From Brevundimonas bullata (GTDB lineage: Bacteria; Pseudomonadota; Alphaproteobacteria; Caulobacterales; Caulobacteraceae), in assembly GCF_014207965.1 (NCBI RefSeq), contig NZ_JACHLM010000005.1, positions 62,001 through 126,000 of the forward strand: a stretch of DNA of 64,000 nt. The letters are read 5' to 3'. Made by a program: the position numbers and the translations under genes. The notes under the pieces were generated by a model. It was not told the DNA's origin. It worked only from the letters and a program-made list of their open reading frames with translations, and ran no database searches. Positions within the stretch are counted from its first letter, which is position 1. The number at the start of each line of letters is the position of its first letter. Shown here in pieces: positions 42,351 through 51,093 of this stretch.

Positions 42351-43490
42351 GTGAAGGCGGCCTCCATCACCGATTATCGCGAGCTGGCGCGTCGGCGCCT
42401 GCCGCGCTTTCTGTTCGAATACATCGACGGCGGCTCCTACGCCGAGACGACGCTGGGGCGGAACATCACCGACCTGCGCGACGTGGCCCTGCGCCAGCGG
42501 GTGCTGCGCGACGTGTCGAACATCGACCTGTCGACGACCCTGTTCGGCCAGAAGGTCAGTCTGCCGGTGGCGCTGGCGCCGGTCGGACTGGCGGGGATGA
42601 ACGCGCGGCGCGGCGAGGTGCAGGCCGCCCGCGCCGCCGCCGCCTTCGGCGTGCCCTTCACCCTGTCCACGGTCGGCGCCTGTTCGATCGGCGAGGTGGC
42701 GGCGGGCAGTCCCGCGCCCTTCTGGTTCCAGCTCTATATGATCCGCGACCGCGCCTTCATGGCCGACCTGCTGGATCTGGCGGAACAGGCGAAATGCCCG
42801 GCCCTGATCTTCACCGTCGACATGCCGGTGCCGGGCTCGCGCTATCGCGACTACCACTCGGGTCTGGCGGGGGCGTCGGGCTTGTTTGGCGACATGCGGC
42901 GCGCGATGCAGGCCGTGGCCCATCCGGCCTGGGCCTGGGACGTGGGGGTCAGGGGCGGTCCGCACTCGCTCGGCAATGTGGCGCCGGTGCTGAAGGGCAA
43001 GACCGGCATCGACGACTTTTTCGCCTGGATGCGCGACAATTTCGATCCGACCGTGACCTGGGATGATCTGGCCTGGGTGCGCGAGCGCTGGAAGGGGCCA
43101 TTGATCATCAAGGGCGTGCTGGACGCCGATGACGCCAGGCGCGTCGCCGACCTGGGCGCAGACGGTCTGGTGGTGTCGAACCACGGCGGGCGTCAGCTGG
43201 ACGGCGTCCTGTCCTCGACCCGCGCGCTTCCGCCCATCGCCGATGCGGTCGAGGGGCGGCTGACCATTCTGGCCGACGGCGGCATCCGCAGCGGTCTGGA
43301 CGTGGTGCGGATGCTGGCCCTGGGCGCTGACGGCGTGCTGATCGGTCGGGCCTGGGCCTATGCCCTGGCCGCGCGCGGCGAGGCGGGCGTCAGCCACGTT
43401 CTGAACCTGATGGCCGCCGAGATGAAGGTGGCCATGGCCCTGACCGGCGTCACGCGCGTGGACCAGTTGGACCGCAGCACCCTGGCCTGA
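42351..43490 (+). CDS. lldD: FMN-dependent L-lactate dehydrogenase
   Basis: A 379-residue FMN alpha-hydroxyacid dehydrogenase. It begins at a GTG just after GGCGGGCGGC. The family barrel opens with [27 protein letters not shown], the catalytic His lies in [12 protein letters not shown], and the FMN-phosphate loop is [23 protein letters not shown]. Length and motifs match LldD, which oxidises L-lactate to pyruvate and reduces quinone at the membrane. L-lactate is the product of the diketo-rhamnonate hydrolase, so its position in the rhamnose locus makes metabolic sense. It follows the rhamnose dehydrogenase in one transcript. Confidence 0.9.
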   Translation: MKAASITDYRELARRRLPRFLFEYIDGGSYAETTLGRNITDLRDVALRQRVLRDVSNIDLSTTLFGQKVSLPVALAPVGLAGMNARRGEVQAARAAAAFGVPFTLSTVGACSIGEVAAGSPAPFWFQLYMIRDRAFMADLLDLAEQAKCPALIFTVDMPVPGSRYRDYHSGLAGASGLFGDMRRAMQAVAHPAWAWDVGVRGGPHSLGNVAPVLKGKTGIDDFFAWMRDNFDPTVTWDDLAWVRERWKGPLIIKGVLDADDARRVADLGADGLVVSNHGGRQLDGVLSSTRALPPIADAVEGRLTILADGGIRSGLDVVRMLALGADGVLIGRAWAYALAARGEAGVSHVLNLMAAEMKVAMALTGVTRVDQLDRSTLA

Positions 43491-43520
43491 TCCTCCGTCC
43501 CGCACTTGCGACCTCATTTC

Positions 43521-43549
43521 CATTATGTAAGATCAAAATATACATAATG
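43521..43549. promoter_or_regulatory. Long AT-rich inverted repeat before pectate lyase
   Basis: CATTATGTA (43521-43529) and TACATAATG (43541-43549) are perfect 9-bp arms around an 11-nt spacer, and the match extends outward to ATTTC and GAAAT with one indel. It lies 38 bp before the pectate lyase start in an otherwise GC-rich region. A regulator operator or promoter hairpin is likely. Confidence 0.5.
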
Positions 43550-43586
43550 AGAAATGACACGGTTCTGCGTGTCTGGGGAACGTCTG

Positions 43587-44888
43587 ATGAAGCATCTGTT
43601 TGCGACCGCCGCCCTGACCCTGAGCGCCTTGACCGTCATGGCCCCAGGCGCGGCGCGGGCCGAGGTCATCCGCGCCAACACCCCCGCCGTCGGTCTGACC
43701 ATCGACCGGATCGGCGCCTTGCCAGATGCGGAGCGCGGCGCCTGGGCCGACTATCTGGCCCGTTCGCAGGCCCAGCATCTGGCGGACCGCGCCGCCCTGG
43801 CCGCCGAGCTGCCCGCCGGGGCGACGCCCCCTCCGCCGCCCTTGGCCATTCGCGGCAACAGCTCGCACATGCCGCTGGATCGCCCGGAGGAATGGTACGG
43901 CACGGCCGAGGCCCGCGCGGTCGCCGACGCGGTCGTCAGCTTCCAGACCCCTGCCGGCGGATGGAGCAAGAACCAGGATCGCAGCCTCAAGCGTCTTCCG
44001 GGGCAGCGCTTCTCCAACGACGCCGAGACCATGGAACAGAACCCGGCCAATTTTGACGCCCCGGCCGACCGCTTCTGGACCTTCGTTGGCACACTGGACA
44101 ACAACGCCACCTGGACCGAAATGCGCTATCTGGCCAAGGTCGCAGCCCAGGCGCCGGGGCGTGAAGGCGACGCCTGGCGCGCCAGCATCATCAGGGGCGT
44201 CCACTATCTGCTGAACGCCCAGTATCCGAACGGCGGCTGGCCGCAGATCTGGCCGCTGGAGGGCGGTTTCCACGATTCCATCACCTTCAACGACAACGCC
44301 GTGGCCGAGGCCGCCATGGTGCTGCGCGACGTGGCCAACGGCGCCGAGGGCTTCGGCTTCGTGCCGCCGGAACTGGAAGTCCGCGCCGCCGAAGGGGTGA
44401 AGAAGGCCATCGACGTCACCCTGGCCGCCCAGGTGCGCAAAGGCGATCAGCTCTTGGGCTGGCCCCAGCAAGTCGAGCCCATGCGTCTGGTCCCCACCAG
44501 CGCCCGCAACTATGAGCCGCGCTCGATCGCCAGCGGCGAGACCACAGATATCCTCGAGTTCCTGATGGGCGAGCCCAACCCGTCGCCAGAGGTCAAGGCG
44601 GCGATCCGTGGCGGCGTGGCCTGGCTGGAATCGGTGCGCGTTTACGACAAATCCTTTGAGATGACCGACGACGGCCGCAAGCTGATCGACAAGCCTGGCG
44701 CCGGCCCCCTGTGGTCGCGCAACTATGACCTGGTCACCGGCCGCCCGATCTTCGGCGACAAGGACCAGACCATCCACGACGACGTCAACGGCATCTCGAT
44801 CGGGCGCCGCAACGGCTATTCCTGGTGGCTGGCCGCCCCGCAGCGCGCGCTGGACCTCTATGCAAGGTGGTCGACCCTCCATCCGTAG
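43587..44888 (+). CDS. Family 10 pectate lyase
   Basis: A 433-residue exported pectate lyase of PL family 10. The start at 43587 (MKHLFATAALTLSAL, signal peptide ending ARAE) is preceded by GGGGAA; the frame extends 11 residues upstream without signal-peptide character. Conserved segments include QTPAGGWSKNQDRS, IDNNATWTEMRYLA-like NNATWTEMRY and YPNGGWPQIWPLEGGFHDSITFNDNA, and the C-terminal GVAWLES with RRNGYSWW. It cleaves polygalacturonate by beta-elimination using Ca2+, supplying unsaturated oligogalacturonides to the lyase and GH105 enzymes nearby. Transcription is probably from the inverted-repeat promoter region. Confidence 0.9.
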   Translation: MKHLFATAALTLSALTVMAPGAARAEVIRANTPAVGLTIDRIGALPDAERGAWADYLARSQAQHLADRAALAAELPAGATPPPPPLAIRGNSSHMPLDRPEEWYGTAEARAVADAVVSFQTPAGGWSKNQDRSLKRLPGQRFSNDAETMEQNPANFDAPADRFWTFVGTLDNNATWTEMRYLAKVAAQAPGREGDAWRASIIRGVHYLLNAQYPNGGWPQIWPLEGGFHDSITFNDNAVAEAAMVLRDVANGAEGFGFVPPELEVRAAEGVKKAIDVTLAAQVRKGDQLLGWPQQVEPMRLVPTSARNYEPRSIASGETTDILEFLMGEPNPSPEVKAAIRGGVAWLESVRVYDKSFEMTDDGRKLIDKPGAGPLWSRNYDLVTGRPIFGDKDQTIHDDVNGISIGRRNGYSWWLAAPQRALDLYARWSTLHP

Positions 44889-44902
44889 GATGGACACTGC
44901 TA

Positions 44903-44912
44903 TTATAGATAA
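44903..44912 (+). promoter_or_regulatory. BioR box upstream of bioR
   Basis: TTATAGATAA is a perfect match to the known alphaproteobacterial BioR consensus TTATMKATAA. It ends 14 bp before the GTG of the GntR-family gene, implying autoregulation. Confidence 0.85.
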
Positions 44913-44926
44913 TCTATCAAGGCGGC

Positions 44927-45538
44927 GTGACCGCCAAGAATCCCAGCCTTTCACCGGACGGCATCGCCGACGAACTGACGGTTCGGATCGTGCGGGGCGA
45001 CCTCGCGCCAGACGCCAAACTGCGGCAGGACCACATCGCGGAGGAGTTTCAGGTCAGCCACGTGCCTGTCCGAGAGGCCTTTCTGCGTCTGGTCGCCAGG
45101 GGGCTGGCGGTCAGCAAGCCGAATATCGGCGTCAGGGTCGCGCCGCTGGATCAGGCGGCGCAGCGCGAGGTCAAGCTGATGCGCGCGGCGCTGGAGCCCG
45201 TGGCCCTGATGCATTCGGTGCCCAACCTGACCCAGGACGAGATCGGCCGGCTTGAGGCTCTGCGGCTAACCTGCGATCAGGCCGACAATATCCATGACTG
45301 GGAGGCGGCCAATCGCGCCTTCCATCTGGGGACGATGGCCGCCTGCGGCATGCCGCGCCTGTTGGAAGAGGTGGGCAACCTGCAACTGCACGGCGCGCGC
45401 CATATGCTGGTCCAGTACAGGGCGCGGTGGAAGCCGCGGCCTGACGCCGATCATCGCGCCCTGATGGCGGCGATCCGCACGCGCGACGTGAAGGCGGCGG
45501 TGGCCACGGCCGAGCGCCATCTGGGGCGGTCGGTCTAG
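44927..45538 (+). CDS. bioR: GntR-family biotin repressor BioR
   Basis: A 203-residue GntR regulator of the FCD subfamily. The winged helix covers residues 12-75 (LTVRIVRGDLAPDAKLRQDHIAEEFQVSHVPVREAFLRL) and the helical FCD effector domain follows with ligand-type residues EAANRAFHLG and DHRALMAAI. It starts at GTG 44927 with AAGG 8 nt upstream. The perfect BioR box just upstream, plus similar boxes before bioB, identify it as BioR, the repressor of biotin synthesis in many alphaproteobacteria lacking a DNA-binding BirA. It converges on bioC; both stop codons share a single CTAG tetranucleotide at 45535-45538. Confidence 0.88.
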   Translation: MTAKNPSLSPDGIADELTVRIVRGDLAPDAKLRQDHIAEEFQVSHVPVREAFLRLVARGLAVSKPNIGVRVAPLDQAAQREVKLMRAALEPVALMHSVPNLTQDEIGRLEALRLTCDQADNIHDWEAANRAFHLGTMAACGMPRLLEEVGNLQLHGARHMLVQYRARWKPRPDADHRALMAAIRTRDVKAAVATAERHLGRSV

Positions 45539-46278
45539 ATCTTGCGCGCTATCAGCCAGACGGGCTGATAGGTCAGGGGGACGCGCCCGGATCGCCCGAA
45601 CCTCTGGTCATAGTTCTGGCAGAAGGCGTCGAGGTCGCGGCGGCTCCACGGACGCTTGGCGCGGCCGTTGACGCCGGTGTCGCGCAGATGACGCAGCACC
45701 GCGTGCGGCGAGGCGAACCATAGAGCGCGGCTGTAGGACTTCGCCTCGTGGACGGTCCAGCCGGCCGGCAGCAGGTCGGCTATGCCGGACGCGGACAGCA
45801 GCGAGGGCGCGGCGGCCTGACTGCCCAGGGCCTGAAGCTCAGGGAAGTGATCGGGGCCAAAGCCGGACAGGGCCAGCCAGCCGCCGGGGCGGACGGCGCC
45901 GCATAGGCGCCGGGTCAGGGCTTGCGGGTCCGAAATCCACTGGATCATCGAGGTCGAGATCGCCAGGTCGAGGCTGTCGGGCAGGGGCAGGGTCTCGACG
46001 TCGCCAGGGCGGTAGTCGGCCTCTGGCGCAAAGGGCAGGGGCGCCGCCGCCAGATCATTCAGGTGCAGGGTCTCAATGGGCAGGCGCTGCAGCAGAAGGC
46101 GGGTCAGCTGGCCTGTGCCGTATCCGGCCTCGAAGACGCGGGCGAAGCGGGCGTCGGCGGCGTGATGCAGCAGGCGACGGGTCAGGCCTCGGGCGATCAG
46201 CTTCTGGACCAGGGCGCTGTCGTCATAGGTGGCGAAGCCGCGACGGAAGCTGCGCTGAATGCGAGCGGCGGGGTTCAT
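45535..46278 (-). CDS. bioC: Malonyl-ACP O-methyltransferase
   Basis: A 247-residue SAM-dependent methyltransferase. SAM motif I is VFEAGYGTGQL; the segment DLAISTSMIQWISDPQALTRRLCGAVRPGG is typical of BioC, as is the N-terminal RIQRSFRRGFATYDDSALVQ. BioC methylates malonyl-ACP so it can enter fatty-acid synthesis as a disguised primer for pimeloyl-ACP. It is last in the biotin operon and overlaps bioG by 4 bp (ATGA). Confidence 0.9.
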   Translation of the reverse strand: MNPAARIQRSFRRGFATYDDSALVQKLIARGLTRRLLHHAADARFARVFEAGYGTGQLTRLLLQRLPIETLHLNDLAAAPLPFAPEADYRPGDVETLPLPDSLDLAISTSMIQWISDPQALTRRLCGAVRPGGWLALSGFGPDHFPELQALGSQAAAPSLLSASGIADLLPAGWTVHEAKSYSRALWFASPHAVLRHLRDTGVNGRAKRPWSRRDLDAFCQNYDQRFGRSGRVPLTYQPVWLIARKI

Positions 46279-46892
46279 GCCAGGAGGTCGCGCCAGTCGG
46301 CGAAGGCGGGGAAGGGATTGTGGCCGGTCTCGAGCCAGCGCACCCGGTCGGCCTGTTCGCGCCAGGCGGCCTCAAGATTTTCGGGCGGGAAGATGCGGTC
46401 GTTGCGACCGAGCCAGATGCGGTCGAAGCCCGGATCAGGGGCGGGACCGCGGGCGATGACGGCGAACAGCTCGTCTTGCAGGGCGGGAATGTCGCAGTCT
46501 TCGGGAAGAGGGCTGCCGGCGCGACGGGCGAACTGGCGCAGGCTGGTCTCCGACAGGTTCTCGGCGGTCTGGCGCACCCGCTCGGGCGGAATGCCGAAGC
46601 GCTCGTCGCTGGGATGCAGCGAGCCGCAGGCGGCGATCTTGCGGTGGAACTCCAGTTCCGTCGAGGCGAGCGCATGGCCCGCCGCCGCGACGCCGAAGGA
46701 GTAGGCGATCACGCTGCGCCGGGCGTAGGGCGCGAGCGGCTCAAGGTCGAAGTCCAGGGTGCGGTAGTCGCTGAGCAGCAAGACGTCGGCTGATCCGCTG
46801 AGGTGGGCGAAGGGCGCGTGGCCCAGGGCCCAGCCGCCGAAGACGACGATCAGCTCGTCGGCGCCGTTCTGTTGCAGCCACTGGCTCTTCAT
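46275..46892 (-). CDS. bioG: Pimeloyl-ACP methyl ester esterase
   Basis: A 205-residue alpha/beta hydrolase of the DUF452/BioG group. The nucleophile is probably Ser65 in IAYSFGVAAAGH, after the opening IVVFGGWALGHAPF; the late segment WLETGHNPFPAFADW holds the likely catalytic His. BioG plays the role of BioH, removing the methyl from pimeloyl-ACP methyl ester to end the BioC-initiated cycle. The start at 46892 overlaps the bioA stop by 4 bp; an ATG at 46901 is an alternative. Being next to bioC supports the assignment. Confidence 0.88.
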   Translation of the reverse strand: MKSQWLQQNGADELIVVFGGWALGHAPFAHLSGSADVLLLSDYRTLDFDLEPLAPYARRSVIAYSFGVAAAGHALASTELEFHRKIAACGSLHPSDERFGIPPERVRQTAENLSETSLRQFARRAGSPLPEDCDIPALQDELFAVIARGPAPDPGFDRIWLGRNDRIFPPENLEAAWREQADRVRWLETGHNPFPAFADWRDLLA

Positions 46893-48175
46893 GCGCTCCA
46901 TCCGGCGATGTCCAGCATGGCGGTGGTGATGCGCGTCAGCTCGTCGGGCCGGGTCACATAGGGTGGCATGGCGTAGAGCAGCCGACCGAAGGGGCGCAGG
47001 AAGACGCCGGAGGTCTTGGCGAAGGCGTGGACGCGGGACGTATCCAGCGGAGCCTTCATCTCGATCACCCCGATGGCGCCGAGGACGCGGACATCCTGAA
47101 CGCCCGCCAGCGACCGGGCGGGGGCCAGTTCGGTCTGAAGCTGGGCCTCGATGCGGCGGACAGTTTCTCGCCAGTCGTCGCCTTGCAGGAGGTCCAGACT
47201 GGCGCTGGCGGCGGCGCAGGCCAGGGGATTGGCCATGAAGGTGGGGCCGTGCATCAGCACGCCGGGCGATCCGGCGGAGATGGACTCGGCCACTGTTTCA
47301 TGGGCGACCGTGGCGGCGAAGGTGATGTGGCCGCCGGTCAGGGCCTTGCCGAGACAAAGGATGTCGGGGACGACGTTGACGAAATCCATGGCGAACATCC
47401 GCCCGGTGCGGCCGAAGCCGGTGGCGATCTCGTCGAAGATCAGCAGGACGCCATGCGCGTCGCACAGGGCGCGCAGGCCGGTCAGATAGGCGGGGTGATA
47501 GAAGCGCATCCCGCCCGCGCCCTGAACCACGGGTTCGAGGATGAAGGCGGCGATCCGCTCGCCGTGAGCTTGAAGCAGCTGCGCCACCTCGGACAGGCCG
47601 TTGCGGGCCGGGTCCTCGTCCCAGTCGGCGTCGAAGGGGATGGGCGGGGCGGCGACGAAGTGTTCGATCTGAAGCGCGCGACCGTACTGGCCGTGCATGC
47701 CGGTGTCGGGGTCGCACAGGCTCATCGCCTTCCAGGTGTCGCCGTGATAGCCGCCGCGCACGGTGGCGAAGGCGGTCCGGGCGGGAAAACCACGCGCCAC
47801 CTGGGCCTGCAGCGCCATCTTCAGCGCGACCTCGACGGCGACCGAGCCGCTGTCGGAATAGAAGATGCGGTCCAGGCCCTCGGGCAGCATCGCCACCAGC
47901 CGTCGGCCCAGGTCGATGGCCGGGTCGTGGGTCAGGCCGCCGAACATGACGTGCGGCATGCGGTTCAGCTGGGCCGTCATGGCGGCGACGATCTGCGGGT
48001 GGCGATGGCCGTGGGCGGCGCACCACCAGGAGGACATGGCGTCGATCATGCGGGCGCCGTCGGCCAGCGTCAGCCAGACGCCCTCGGCCTCGACCACATG
48101 ATGCACCGGACCGGGCTCGCGCATTCCCGCGTAGGGCCGCCACAGGTGGCGACGGTCGAACTGAAGCGCGTCCAT
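46889..48175 (-). CDS. bioA: Adenosylmethionine-8-amino-7-oxononanoate aminotransferase
   Basis: A 428-residue class III aminotransferase. The PLP lysine is in LCLGKALTGGHI and the DEIATGFGRTG region is conserved, with the BioA-specific opening HLWRPYAGM and MSSWWCAAHGH. It converts 7-keto-8-aminopelargonate to 7,8-diaminopelargonate using SAM as amino donor. GTG 48178 and ATG 48175 are adjacent start choices; I use the ATG, which overlaps the bioD stop by one base (TGATG). GAGAG lies just upstream. Confidence 0.95.
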   Translation of the reverse strand: MDALQFDRRHLWRPYAGMREPGPVHHVVEAEGVWLTLADGARMIDAMSSWWCAAHGHRHPQIVAAMTAQLNRMPHVMFGGLTHDPAIDLGRRLVAMLPEGLDRIFYSDSGSVAVEVALKMALQAQVARGFPARTAFATVRGGYHGDTWKAMSLCDPDTGMHGQYGRALQIEHFVAAPPIPFDADWDEDPARNGLSEVAQLLQAHGERIAAFILEPVVQGAGGMRFYHPAYLTGLRALCDAHGVLLIFDEIATGFGRTGRMFAMDFVNVVPDILCLGKALTGGHITFAATVAHETVAESISAGSPGVLMHGPTFMANPLACAAASASLDLLQGDDWRETVRRIEAQLQTELAPARSLAGVQDVRVLGAIGVIEMKAPLDTSRVHAFAKTSGVFLRPFGRLLYAMPPYVTRPDELTRITTAMLDIAGWSA

Positions 48176-48795
48176 CACAGGCTCTCTCGGATGGCGGCGA
48201 CGTCGATGGCCTTGAAGGCGGCGACCAGGGCGTCAGGGGTCAGGTCGGCGAGGAAGGGCAGTCGTCCCAGATCGCGCACCTGGCCCATCTCGGCGATGGT
48301 GCGGCGGCTGTCGGCCATCTCGTCGCCGACGAAGGCGACACCCGCCACCGTGCAGCCCATGCTTCGCAGGGCGGTCAGCGACAGCAGGCTGTGGTTGATG
48401 GTGCCCAGGCTGGTGCGCGCCACCAGAACCACGGGGGCCTTCCATCCAGCGATCACGTCGAGGAAGAGGTGCTGACGCGTCAGCGGCACCATCAGCCCTC
48501 CGGCGCCTTCGATCACCAGCGGTCCCTCGACCGGAGGCGGTGCCAAGCGGGCGAGGTTGATCTCGACGCCTTCCGCCTCCGCCGACAGGTGGGGTGAGGC
48601 GGGCAGTTGCAGGCGATAGGCCTCGGGCAGGACGGGACGGCCCGACAGGTGGGCTACGGTCTCGCTGTCGGTGGCTTCATCCAGACCGGATTGGACCGGC
48701 TTCCAATAGGTCGCGCCCAGCGCGCGGGTCAGCCCGGCGCTGAAGACGGTCTTGCCGATGCCGGTGTCGGTTCCGGTGACGATGATGGTGCTCAT
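48175..48795 (-). CDS. bioD: Dethiobiotin synthetase
   Basis: A 206-residue ATP-dependent carboligase with P-loop GTDTGIGKT (Lys15) at the N-terminus, WKPVQSG, and [10 protein letters not shown], all BioD hallmarks. It closes the ureido ring of dethiobiotin from 7,8-diaminopelargonate and CO2. It overlaps bioF upstream by 4 bp (ATGA) and bioA downstream. Confidence 0.94.
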   Translation of the reverse strand: MSTIIVTGTDTGIGKTVFSAGLTRALGATYWKPVQSGLDEATDSETVAHLSGRPVLPEAYRLQLPASPHLSAEAEGVEINLARLAPPPVEGPLVIEGAGGLMVPLTRQHLFLDVIAGWKAPVVLVARTSLGTINHSLLSLTALRSMGCTVAGVAFVGDEMADSRRTIAEMGQVRDLGRLPFLADLTPDALVAAFKAIDVAAIRESL

Positions 48796-49928
48796 AGGTA
48801 GGCGGATCCAACGTCGGACAGGGTTTCAAACAGGCCCGTGACGGCGGCCTGATCCGCGGCGCCGGTGAGCGAGATACGCAGCCGCGCCGTGCCCTTCGGC
48901 ACCGTCGGCGGGCGGACGGCGCGCACGTCATAGCCGCGCGATTGCAGCGTCCGGGCCACGGCGACGGCCGCGCCGTCCGCGCCGATGCGCACGGGCAGAA
49001 TCTGGCTTTCGAAGCCGTTCAGTCCGCACAGGCGTTTGGCCTCGGCGTGGGCGTGGGCGATGCGGGTCCAGGCGCGTTCGCGGATGTCGGGGCGGTGGCG
49101 CAGGGCCGCCAGGCTGGCCCGCACAATGGCGGCGTTCAGCGGCGAGGGGGCGGTGGCGAAGATGAAGGGGCGGGCCTTGTTGACCAGGGTCTCGATCAGC
49201 ACCGCGTCGCCGCAGATCAGGGCGCCCGCTGCGCCCAGCCCCTTGCCGCAGGTGTGCAGGGTCAGCAGGTTCGGGTCGTGCAGCAGGGCCAGAGCGCGGC
49301 CCGCGCCCATGGGGCCGAACAGGCCGGTGGCGTGGGCCTCGTCCACCACCAGGACGGCGTCGTGGCGACGGGCTAGTTCCGAGAACTGATCCAGCGGCGC
49401 GAGATCGCCCTCCATGGAATAGAGGCTTTCGACCGCCAGCCAGACGCGGCCGGTCCCGCCCTCCGCGCGCCAGGACAGAATCTCGGCCTCGGCGGCGGCG
49501 ACGTCGTTGTGGGCGAAGGCGCGTGTCTCGGCCCGGCCCAGCCGCATCCCGTCGTGGGCGCTGGCGTGGATCAGGGCGTCGTACAGGACCAGATCGCCCT
49601 GCATAGGCAGGGCCGAGAAGAGGGCGTGATTGGCCTGAAAACCGCCGCCGATGAAGAGGGCGGCCTCTGCGCCGAAGAAGGCCGCAGCTTCCTGTTCCAG
49701 GGCCTCGTGTTCGGGGTGGTTGCCGCGCAGAAGCCGCGACCCCGATGAGCCCACCGGCACGCCCCGGTTCAAGGCGTCGAGCGCGGCCTGTTTCAGCAGG
49801 TCGGACCCGGCCAGGCCCAGATAGTCGTTGGAGGCGAAGTCGAGGCCGACCGCCGGCGCCCGCGCCCGCAGCCGATCGCGTGCGGCCAGGGCGTCCAGGC
49901 CGGCGCGATGGCGCGGGTGGGAGATCAC
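48792..49928 (-). CDS. bioF: 8-Amino-7-oxononanoate synthase
   Basis: A 378-residue PLP enzyme of the alpha-oxoamine synthase family: [48 protein letters not shown] and the PLP lysine in [17 protein letters not shown]. It joins pimeloyl-ACP (or CoA) with alanine. The start is GTG 49928, overlapping the bioB stop by 4 bp (GTGA); a longer frame to 50108 lies over bioB and is shadow. Confidence 0.94.
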   Translation of the reverse strand: MISHPRHRAGLDALAARDRLRARAPAVGLDFASNDYLGLAGSDLLKQAALDALNRGVPVGSSGSRLLRGNHPEHEALEQEAAAFFGAEAALFIGGGFQANHALFSALPMQGDLVLYDALIHASAHDGMRLGRAETRAFAHNDVAAAEAEILSWRAEGGTGRVWLAVESLYSMEGDLAPLDQFSELARRHDAVLVVDEAHATGLFGPMGAGRALALLHDPNLLTLHTCGKGLGAAGALICGDAVLIETLVNKARPFIFATAPSPLNAAIVRASLAALRHRPDIRERAWTRIAHAHAEAKRLCGLNGFESQILPVRIGADGAAVAVARTLQSRGYDVRAVRPPTVPKGTARLRISLTGAADQAAVTGLFETLSDVGSAYL

Positions 49929-50920
49929 GCGGCCTGCTCTTGGGCCTGCTCCCGGGTCTGCTCCTGGGCGGGCTTGGGGCAGACAGGGGCGGTCTCGGCG
50001 CGCAGGTTCAGCTTGTTGAACAGCAGGGCGTCCTTGTCCTCGCCGGGGTTGTCGGCGGTCAGCAGGGTGTCGCCGACGAAGATGGAGTTGGCGCCGGCGA
50101 AGAAGCACATGGCCTGAAGTTCGTCGCTCATCTCCGAACGCCCGGCCGACAGGCGGACATAGGCGCGGGGCATCAGGATGCGGGCCGTGGCGATGGTGCG
50201 GACCATCTCGATCGGGTCCAGCGGGGCCATGTCGGCCATCGGCGTGCCCTTCATCGGCATCAGCATATTGATCGGCACAGATTCAGGCGGCTCTTCCAGC
50301 GAGGCCAGGGTGCGCAGCATGTCGATGCGGTCGTCGGCGGTCTCGCCCATGCCGACGATGCCGCCCGAACAGACGTTGATCCCCGCCGCGCGGACGCGGT
50401 CCAGGGTGTTCAGCCGGTCGGCGAAGGTGCGGCTGGTGATGACTTCGGAATAGTAGCGTTCCGAGGTGTCGATGTTGTGGTTGTAGTAGTCCAGACCGGC
50501 TTCCTGAAGCTTGGTCGCCTGATCGTCGCTGAGCATGCCCAGGGTCATGCAGGTCTCCAGACCCATGGCCTTGACGCCGCGAACCATGGCCAGGACGGCC
50601 GGCATGTCGCGTTCCTTGGGCGAGCGCCAGGCGGCGCCCATGCAGTAGCGCGTGGCGCCCGCCGCCTTGGCCTTGCGCGCCTCGTCGAGGACGCGCTGGA
50701 CCTCCATCATCTTGGACGCCGACAGCTCCGAGTCGTAGCGCGCCGACTGCGAGCAGTAGGAGCAGTCCTCGGGGCAGCCGCCGGTCTTGATGGACAGCAG
50801 CTTGGAGCACTGGATCGTGCTGGGCTCGAAATGCGCCCGGTGCACCGTGTGGGCCCGGTAGAGCAGGTCCATGAAGGGTGCGTGGTAAATCGCGCCCGCT
50901 TCCTGTCGATTATCTATCAT
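49925..50920 (-). CDS. bioB: Biotin synthase
   Basis: A 331-residue radical SAM enzyme that inserts sulfur into dethiobiotin. The [4Fe-4S] cysteines are Cys49, Cys53 and Cys56 ([10 protein letters not shown]), and the second-cluster region with CMTLG and GICSGG-like [11 protein letters not shown] is present. The C-terminus is Gln-rich. The N-terminal part is short: I take ATG 50920, which lies within a BioR box, because the next ATG (50872) would remove the residues before the conserved [14 protein letters not shown]. No strong ribosome binding site precedes it. It heads the six-gene operon bioB-F-D-A-G-C. Confidence 0.94.
   Translation of the reverse strand: MIDNRQEAGAIYHAPFMDLLYRAHTVHRAHFEPSTIQCSKLLSIKTGGCPEDCSYCSQSARYDSELSASKMMEVQRVLDEARKAKAAGATRYCMGAAWRSPKERDMPAVLAMVRGVKAMGLETCMTLGMLSDDQATKLQEAGLDYYNHNIDTSERYYSEVITSRTFADRLNTLDRVRAAGINVCSGGIVGMGETADDRIDMLRTLASLEEPPESVPINMLMPMKGTPMADMAPLDPIEMVRTIATARILMPRAYVRLSAGRSEMSDELQAMCFFAGANSIFVGDTLLTADNPGEDKDALLFNKLNLRAETAPVCPKPAQEQTREQAQEQAA
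50910..50919 (-). promoter_or_regulatory. BioR box overlapping bioB start
   Basis: On the minus strand the sequence is TGATAGATAA, one mismatch from the BioR consensus TTATAGATAA. It overlaps the bioB start codon, so repressor binding would sit on the first codons. Confidence 0.65.
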
Positions 50921-50968
50921 TTTGGCTTTTCGTGGAAAATGTCCGAATCTCAGCCAAAATAATAGATA
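50911..50968. repeat. 17-bp inverted repeat around bioB leader
   Basis: The arms at 50911-50927 (TATCTATCATTTTGGCT) and 50952-50968 (AGCCAAAATAATAGATA) are complementary at 16 of 17 positions with a 24-nt spacer. Each arm carries a BioR-like core (ATCTAT/ATAGAT). The arrangement suggests paired BioR sites; a leader hairpin is an alternative. Confidence 0.7.
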
Positions 50969-50969
50969 G
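50960..50969 (+). promoter_or_regulatory. Second, weaker BioR-like box upstream of bioB
   Basis: TAATAGATAG matches the BioR consensus at 8 of 10 positions, and lies about 40 bp upstream of the bioB start within the right arm of the inverted repeat. Confidence 0.45.
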
Positions 50970-50974
50970 AATAT

Positions 50975-50991
50975 CCGTAGTCTCGCTACGG
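50975..50991. repeat. Short perfect hairpin upstream of bioB boxes
   Basis: CCGTAG-TCTCG-CTACGG has a 6-bp stem and 5-nt loop. It is followed by an AT-rich tract (TATATAATATATAAT, around 50995-51009) that could be the -10 region. Function unknown. Confidence 0.4.
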
Positions 50992-51054
50992 TTGGTATAT
51001 AATATATAATCTTCGCGCGGTGATCAGTAAGCGCCGACCTGTCTGATGCTGATA

Positions 51055-51080
51055 GCCCCCGCAGCCTGAGCTGCGGGGGC
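51055..51080 (-). terminator. Strong hairpin after alpha/beta hydrolase
   Basis: GCCCCCGCAGC (51055-51065) and GCTGCGGGGGC (51070-51080) form a perfect 11-bp stem with a 4-nt loop, 13 bases after the hydrolase stop. No T-run follows, but it separates this gene from the bioB promoter region. Confidence 0.7.
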
Positions 51081-51093
51081 TTCGGCGGCCGGC

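Noticed and set aside
50870..50872. ATG at 50872 as the bioB start
   Set aside because: It would remove residues before [10 protein letters not shown] that biotin synthases retain, and no ribosome site precedes it; the ATG at 50920 is kept despite overlapping a BioR box.
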